DNA of 64,000 bases from an uncultured Lachnospiraceae bacterium (GTDB lineage Bacteria > Bacillota > Clostridia > Lachnospirales > Lachnospiraceae). A model generated the notes under the pieces. It saw nothing but the letters and a program-made list of their open reading frames with translations. It did not search any database and had not been told where the DNA came from. The stretch spans positions 112,248-176,247 of the forward strand of contig CAJUFL010000001.1 of assembly GCA_910585605.1 (NCBI GenBank), in the 5' to 3' direction. The position numbers and the translations under genes are program-made. Each line of letters begins with the position of its first letter. Position 1 is the stretch's first letter. Shown in pieces: positions 59,685 to 64,000 of this stretch.

Positions 59685-60248
59685 ATGGAAAGAAAAATCA
59701 GTGCGCCCATAAAAAAAGAAGAATTGATTACCCTGCATGCAGGAGATTATGTATACATATCGGGAACTATTTATTCTGCCAGGGATGCAGCACATAAGAG
59801 AATGTATGAGACCATGTTGGAAGGAAAAGAAATTCCTTTTAGTTTGGAGGATAATATTATTTATTACCTGGGACCAACTCCTGCAAAAGAGGGACAGGTA
59901 ATCGGTTCTGCCGGACCAACCACGTCAAGCAGGATGGATAAATATACACCTTTTTTATTGGAAAACGGTCTAAATGGTATGATTGGAAAAGGGAAAAGAA
60001 ATCAGGAGGTGATAGATGCAATTGTAAAAAACAAGGCGGTTTATTTTGCTGCAGTGGGCGGAGCTGGCGCACTTTTGTCCAAATGTATCAAAAAGTCGGA
60101 GATAATTGCTTATGAAGATCTGGGTACGGAAGCAATCCGAAAAATGGAAGTAGAAAACTTTCCAGTTATTGTTGTAATTGATAGTTGTGGTAATAATTTA
60201 TATGAAACTGCTGTAACGTCTTATAGGAATAATTTGGAAGAACAGTAA
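59685..60248 (+). CDS. Class I fumarate hydratase, beta subunit
   Basis: A 187-residue partner of the alpha subunit. Typical stretches are LHAGDYVYISGTIYSARDAA near 18-37, PTPAKEGQVIGSAGPTTSSR near 70-89, and YFAAVGGAGALLSKCIKKSE near 124-143, followed by GTEAIRKMEVENFPVIVVID. Normal length for a stand-alone beta subunit. The start ATG at 59685 has GGAGAAAAG upstream. Confidence 0.92.
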   Translation: MERKISAPIKKEELITLHAGDYVYISGTIYSARDAAHKRMYETMLEGKEIPFSLEDNIIYYLGPTPAKEGQVIGSAGPTTSSRMDKYTPFLLENGLNGMIGKGKRNQEVIDAIVKNKAVYFAAVGGAGALLSKCIKKSEIIAYEDLGTEAIRKMEVENFPVIVVIDSCGNNLYETAVTSYRNNLEEQ

Positions 60249-60448
60249 ATATTTGCAAAAACTGTTTTTTTGGTGCTAGAATAGCGGATAAAAAATAAAA
60301 ATAATATAGTAAAATTGATTAATTTTTTTGGTTAAATTGCTATTTTTAATGATTTCACATATATTCCATTGTAATAGTGAACAAAGTATGTATTATTAAA
60401 GTGTAGGTACTTGGCAAAATATTATATAATGTAAAAAGGAGAGATATT

Positions 60449-61405
60449 ATGAAAAAATCTATGAAAGGGTTTATTGCCATTTTTGTGATGGCAATGGCAT
60501 TTTATGTAACGGGAATCACTTCCGTTGCAGCAACAGTTACACAGGCGGCTCAGGATAAGAATTCTGTAACGATTACCTGGCCGGCTCAGGATTCTGCAAT
60601 AGAATATTATGTAGGAATTGGTGCGGATATGCAGACAGCCAGAACTCAGGCAGAGTCGAAAGCGATTACACTTCCGGCAACAACTACCAGCTATACTTTT
60701 TCTGGTTTAACGGAAGGTACAAGTTATTACGCATATGTCAGATATAAATATGTGTCAAGAAGTAACAGAACTTACGAGGGTTCAGTTGGTTACGAGGAGA
60801 TTACGACTGTTCCAGGTAAGGTTACAGGTGTTAATCAGTCAAAATGGTGGTATTATGCAAAAAGTGTTGCTTTTAAATGGAATGCCCAAGGTTCAGTAGG
60901 TACAACGAGATATGAGTATGTAGTTAGAGATAATAAAAATAAAGTATTAAAAACAGATGATACCTCAAGTAGTGAAGGTAGATTTAGCAGTGTAAAAAAT
61001 AATAAATTATATAAACTACAAGTTCGTGCATATGTTACAATAAATGGACAAAAAATATATGGCGAATGGTCAGATACAGCTTATCTGTTTACACAGCCTA
61101 TGGTTAAAAAAGCCTATGTTAGTGGCAATAAATTAAAGATTTCATGGGAAAAGATTGATGGTATGACCGGTTATGATGTGTATGTGTCTACAAAAGAAAA
61201 AACAGGTTATAAGAAAGTAAAATCCCTGAGTAAGTCAAAAGGATCACTTACTGTATCCAAGTTAAAGGGTAAGAAGTTTAGCAAAAAGAAAAAATATTTT
61301 ATTTATATTGTAGGTAAGAAAAAAGTTGGAAAAATCACTTATACAAGCGGTAGACATTATACCTATGAAGTAAAACAGAAAAAATTGAACTGGACTTTTG
61401 ATTAA
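60449..61405 (+). CDS. Secreted fibronectin type III domain protein
   Basis: A 318-residue protein with a signal peptide (about 1-29, MKKSMKGFIAIFVMAMAFYV...SVAA), one FN3 domain (about 30-120, SVTITWPAQDSAIEYYVGIG, ending in TEGTSYYAYVRYKY), a middle domain (about 125-220) and a second FN3-like domain (about 225-310, ISWEKIDGMTGYDVYVSTKE). No sortase motif or membrane anchor. A basic C-terminus could bind cell wall. The frame continues for 22 codons past the stop (see findings). Role unknown; likely a surface or matrix protein. Confidence 0.78.
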   Translation: MKKSMKGFIAIFVMAMAFYVTGITSVAATVTQAAQDKNSVTITWPAQDSAIEYYVGIGADMQTARTQAESKAITLPATTTSYTFSGLTEGTSYYAYVRYKYVSRSNRTYEGSVGYEEITTVPGKVTGVNQSKWWYYAKSVAFKWNAQGSVGTTRYEYVVRDNKNKVLKTDDTSSSEGRFSSVKNNKLYKLQVRAYVTINGQKIYGEWSDTAYLFTQPMVKKAYVSGNKLKISWEKIDGMTGYDVYVSTKEKTGYKKVKSLSKSKGSLTVSKLKGKKFSKKKKYFIYIVGKKKVGKITYTSGRHYTYEVKQKKLNWTFD

Positions 61406-61509
61406 GGCAAAAAATATAGAACATGTACAACACAGGTTCGTATTCCAGACCAGACAGCAAATTATACTCGTTAATAAAAGAGCAATGTTAAAAAAATAAA
61501 AAGTATTAA

Positions 61510-61538
61510 TTGCTAATATAAATAAAAAGTAATATAAT
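61510..61538 (+). promoter_or_regulatory. Promoter of the second FN3-like gene
   Basis: TTGCTA (61510-61515), 17-nt spacer, TATAAT (61533-61538). The start codon at 61581 is about 43 nt downstream, with AAGGAGG as ribosome site. Confidence 0.65.
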
Positions 61539-61580
61539 AAAGAATGATATGAAATTTATTTATTAAGGAGGATTTAAAAA

Positions 61581-62321
61581 ATGAAGAAACATGTTAAAAT
61601 GATTTTAACAGCATTATTATTTGTTTTTGTACTGACACCAGCAGTAAAAGCAAATGCTGCTGTTGTTACACCAGCTACTCCGGGTGGACTTGGTATCTAT
61701 TCTCAGGAGGGAAGTAAAGTAGGCTTAGTTTGGAATTTGGATAATAATTTACCTAATTATAGCTCAGCTTACATTGATTTTGGATTTGAGGTAACTGTTA
61801 CAACATTGAAGAATAAGTCAATTGCTGTTATTGATAAGAATACGGCTTATAATTCTTATGATTCAGATTTTGGAACAAAGGATAATAAAGTAATGTTAAT
61901 TGTGAATAATTCCAAGCTGAAGACACAGGGATTCAAATTTAAAGTAAGATCGTATGTATATGATGAGAATCAGCAAAAGGTTTATAGTGCTTATTCTGCT
62001 GAAAAAGTTATTATTCCAAGACCAACTATTAAGAGTAAGAAGATGGTGGGTAATAAAGTAAAGCTTACATTTAATAAGGTGACAGGAGCAAAAAATTATA
62101 CGATTTATCTGTCTTCCAATAATGGTAAGAGTTTCAAGAAAATCGGAACTACCAAAAAGACGACTTATACGATCACTAAAAAGTTAAAAAGATATACAAA
62201 TTATTATGTATATGTACAGGCAAACGGAGTAAAATATAAAGGCAAGAAAAATAATTCTACCAAGCCTATGGATAAAGGTTCAAATAGTTCAGGATTTTAT
62301 ATTAGAGTTGTTTACCGTTAA
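61581..62321 (+). CDS. Secreted protein with one FN3-like domain
   Basis: A 246-residue protein: signal peptide (1-26, ending VKANAA), then an N-terminal beta domain with LGIYSQEGSKVGLVWNLDNN, and an FN3-like C-terminal domain with MVGNKVKLTFNKVTGAKNYT and IYLSSNNGKSFKKI. The mature protein is very Lys/Asn-rich and basic. It is similar in plan to the preceding gene, probably through duplication and divergence. A terminator lies after it at 62368-62400. No catalytic motif is seen; function unknown. Confidence 0.75.
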   Translation: MKKHVKMILTALLFVFVLTPAVKANAAVVTPATPGGLGIYSQEGSKVGLVWNLDNNLPNYSSAYIDFGFEVTVTTLKNKSIAVIDKNTAYNSYDSDFGTKDNKVMLIVNNSKLKTQGFKFKVRSYVYDENQQKVYSAYSAEKVIIPRPTIKSKKMVGNKVKLTFNKVTGAKNYTIYLSSNNGKSFKKIGTTKKTTYTITKKLKRYTNYYVYVQANGVKYKGKKNNSTKPMDKGSNSSGFYIRVVYR

Positions 62322-62339
62322 AATTAATATATATAATAA

Positions 62340-62367
62340 TTGTTAAATACAAAATCTGTGTTATAAT
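62340..62367 (+). promoter_or_regulatory. Promoter of the third secreted-protein gene
   Basis: TTGTTA (62340-62345), 16-nt spacer, TATAAT (62362-62367). Transcription would begin inside the hairpin that follows directly. Confidence 0.55.
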
Positions 62368-62400
62368 AAAGTTGGTGCTTATGTACCAACTTTATTTTAT
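62368..62400 (+). terminator. Terminator hairpin overlapping a promoter start region
   Basis: Perfect 9-bp stem AAAGTTGGT (62368-62376) with ACCAACTTT (62385-62393), followed by ATTTTAT. Probably ends the preceding FN3-like transcript; it abuts the -10 of the next promoter. Confidence 0.7.
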
Positions 62401-62442
62401 ATAAAAAGATAAAGTAGATTATTCATTTTAGGAGAACAGAAC

Positions 62443-63537
62443 ATGAAATATAAAGCAATATTATTTTTTTTATGCCTTTTATTTTTACCGTGTGTGAATG
62501 TGCATGCACAGGAATATACGCTAAAAAGCGGAAAAACAGCACAAGGGACTTATGCTGGAGCAGAGGATTATAATTATTATCAGATTAAGGCTGCTAAAGT
62601 AAGTTATTTGCAGATTTCTGCGAAAACCTCTAATAAAAAAGAACTTGTTATTGATATTTGCGATGAGAATAAAGAAATTATTGCATCAGATGTAGCGATT
62701 CCACATAATAAAACAGTTTTACATAAAGTAGAAAATAACAAAATATATTATTTAAGAATCAAAGGAACAGAGGGTGTAACTTATAAGATTTCTTATAAAG
62801 CGGTTTCAAAAGAATTTGGTACATTAAAATATGCTAAGAAATATAATTATATATTTACAAATGCGTCATTCAATAAAGAAAAGAATCCAATTTTATTAAA
62901 AGTAAAGGTCAGCCAACCGGGAATTTTACATTTTATGTGTGATACAGATGATGGTATAACTGTAAAATATTTAAACAGTAAAAAGAAAGCTGTTTCCAAG
63001 AATATTTTAATGAATAAAAAAGCGTTGAGTGGGATCGGGGTACAATCAAAGAGATTCTATTACATAAAGATGTGGAAACCGGAAAATACAATTTCAGGAA
63101 CAACCACAATAAATAATTTAAAGTATCAGATTGACTTTATATCATCTACCAATGGAGATTTAAGAGGTAGGGCAAGAACTTTAGCAAAAGATAAATATAT
63201 AAAGACTTTAGTACCTGCCGGAACAACAACGGTATCCTGGTATAAATTGAAGGTTACAAAAAAACAAAAACTTTCTATTACAATACAATCTCATATGTTA
63301 CAGAATAATGGTAAAAATTTGCAGATATATATTTGCAATGCAAGTGGTAAGAAGATTAATAAAAGTCCGATTGTAATAGATGGAGAGGCATCTGCAATAT
63401 ATAAGAAGAAATATGTACTAAAATATCCAGCCACTACTTTTGGAACAACAGCGGCATTTCCAGAGGGAACATATTATTTAAAAGTAGAAAGTAAGACAAA
63501 AACTTCATCAGGTTCTTACAGTATAAAATGGAAATAA
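62443..63537 (+). CDS. Secreted protein with PPC-like domains
   Basis: A 364-residue protein: signal peptide (1-22, ending NVHAQ), then two or three copies of a bacterial pre-peptidase C-terminal (PPC)-like beta domain: the first near 25-130 (YNYYQIKAAKVSYLQISAKT, then YYLRIKGTEGVTYKISYKA) and the last near 250-364 (SWYKLKVTKKQKLSITIQSH, ending TYYLKVESKTKTSSGSYSIK). PPC domains usually assist secreted enzymes or bind polymers, but no enzyme domain is present. A terminator follows. Third in a row of small secreted Lys-rich proteins. Confidence 0.73.
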   Translation: MKYKAILFFLCLLFLPCVNVHAQEYTLKSGKTAQGTYAGAEDYNYYQIKAAKVSYLQISAKTSNKKELVIDICDENKEIIASDVAIPHNKTVLHKVENNKIYYLRIKGTEGVTYKISYKAVSKEFGTLKYAKKYNYIFTNASFNKEKNPILLKVKVSQPGILHFMCDTDDGITVKYLNSKKKAVSKNILMNKKALSGIGVQSKRFYYIKMWKPENTISGTTTINNLKYQIDFISSTNGDLRGRARTLAKDKYIKTLVPAGTTTVSWYKLKVTKKQKLSITIQSHMLQNNGKNLQIYICNASGKKINKSPIVIDGEASAIYKKKYVLKYPATTFGTTAAFPEGTYYLKVESKTKTSSGSYSIKWK

Positions 63538-63552
63538 AATAACAAAAATAGG

Positions 63553-63606
63553 ATCCCCATAATAGTAATTGTTGATAAATTGTTACTTATATGGGGATAA
63601 CTTTTT
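63553..63606 (+). terminator. Terminator after the PPC-like gene
   Basis: Stem ATCCCCATAATAGTAA (63553-63568) with TTACTTATATGGGGAT (63583-63598), 16 positions with 2 mismatches, 14-nt loop, followed by AACTTTTT. Confidence 0.82.
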
Positions 63607-63664
63607 AAAAATTGTGCATAACTAAAAAAGCCCTAAAACTAAGGAAAAAAAGGGAAAAAAGCTA

Positions 63665-63693
63665 TTGACAAAAACAATTTGATTTGATACTAT
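63665..63693 (+). promoter_or_regulatory. Promoter of the tRNA-Ser gene
   Basis: TTGACA (63665-63670), 17-nt spacer, TACTAT (63688-63693). The tRNA begins about 40 nt downstream. Confidence 0.65.
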
Positions 63694-63733
63694 AATCAAG
63701 CGTTACAACTTAATATAATATTAATTTAGGCAT

Positions 63734-63821
63734 GGAGAAATACTCAAGTGGCTGAAGAGGCGCCCCTGCTAAGGGTGTAGGTCGTTTGCGCGGCGCGAGG
63801 GTTCAAATCCCTCTTTCTCCG
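63734..63821 (+). tRNA. tRNA-Ser (anticodon GCT)
   Basis: An 88-nt tRNA with a long class II variable arm. Acceptor GGAGAAA pairs with TTTCTCC plus discriminator G; anticodon loop CTGCTAA gives GCT (reads AGC/AGU); T arm GAGGG-TTCAAAT-CCCTC. CCA is not encoded. Confidence 0.95.
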
Positions 63822-63858
63822 TTTTTAAAAAATATCTTAATTTTTTATTAAAAAGTGC

Positions 63859-63887
63859 TTGACACAGGATATTGGTTGTGATAAGAT
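63859..63887 (+). promoter_or_regulatory. Strong promoter of a probable rRNA operon
   Basis: TTGACA (63859-63864), exact 17-nt spacer, TAAGAT (63882-63887). What follows to the window edge is a leader (to 64000) with a small hairpin TGAAAAT...ATTTTCA near 63974 and no open frame, as expected in front of a 16S rRNA gene. The rRNA itself is outside the window, so this is inference. Confidence 0.7.
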
Positions 63888-64000
63888 GCTATCTGTTGCG
63901 GCGCTGATAAAAGCACAGCAGCAAAGGAAAGAACAATGAAAACTAAATGAAGAATGAACAACAAAACAACCCTGAAAATTCTGAAAAGATTTTCAAGAGA

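Overview
The window is a chromosomal segment centred on the replication origin of a low-GC Gram-positive anaerobe, most likely a Lachnospiraceae (Clostridia). This rests on the rpmH-rnpA-yidD-yidC-jag and dnaA-dnaN-yaaA-recF-gyrB-gyrA blocks, on DUF4446 and DUF3881 proteins, on a Csp-like S8 protease and BspA-like and fibronectin-like secreted proteins, and on a Bacillus-like origin unwinding element between dnaA and dnaN. Species cannot be read from the sequence.

Left arm, 1-23 kb: the proximal end of a Tad-type pilus operon on the minus strand (prepilin peptidase, TadZ-like, CpaF ATPase, TadB cut by the window edge); a small DUF2508-like gene; a yfhO-galU-hybrid histidine kinase operon in which yfhO and galU overlap by 107 nt; an isolated eukaryotic-type HisA; a 43-codon gene; trmB with a zinc-ribbon partner; a D-Ala-D-Ala carboxypeptidase with a histidine-kinase-like protein whose phosphoacceptor site is Asp; argS; a cytosolic hybrid kinase; and a secreted leucine-rich protein and subtilase pair.

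Middle, 23-43 kb: pyrC with an unusual insertion, an 860-bp gap, then parA-parB with three parS sites, DUF4446, DUF3881, tRNA-Arg(CCT), a coiled-coil membrane protein and a DEDDh exonuclease, all on the plus strand. The minus strand then carries rsmG, a GNAT, an AlbA_2 regulator, mnmG, a decayed zinc-ribbon gene, mnmE, jag, yidC, yidD, rnpA and rpmH. Promoters with perfect 17-bp spacers precede rpmH and dnaA. DnaA boxes flank dnaA on both sides, and the gap after dnaA holds a GC patch followed by six CTA/TTA triplets (a DnaA-trio).

Right arm, 43-64 kb: dnaN, yaaA, recF, gyrB and gyrA, then a FapA-like protein with seven 26-residue repeats, an HD-GYP protein with a degenerate receiver, a Csp-like subtilase, an orphan solute-binding lipoprotein, a HAD phosphatase, the two class I fumarase subunits, three small secreted proteins, tRNA-Ser(GCT) and a strong promoter with leader that very probably starts an rRNA operon beyond the edge.

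Most of the window is ordinary housekeeping. No CRISPR array, prophage or intact insertion sequence was seen. The less ordinary signals are the yfhO/galU overlap, the pseudo-kinase, the subtilase with a histidine-containing C-terminal domain, the eukaryotic-type HisA, the nested palindrome after argS, the matched mnmE/mnmG promoters and the repeat-bearing FapA protein.
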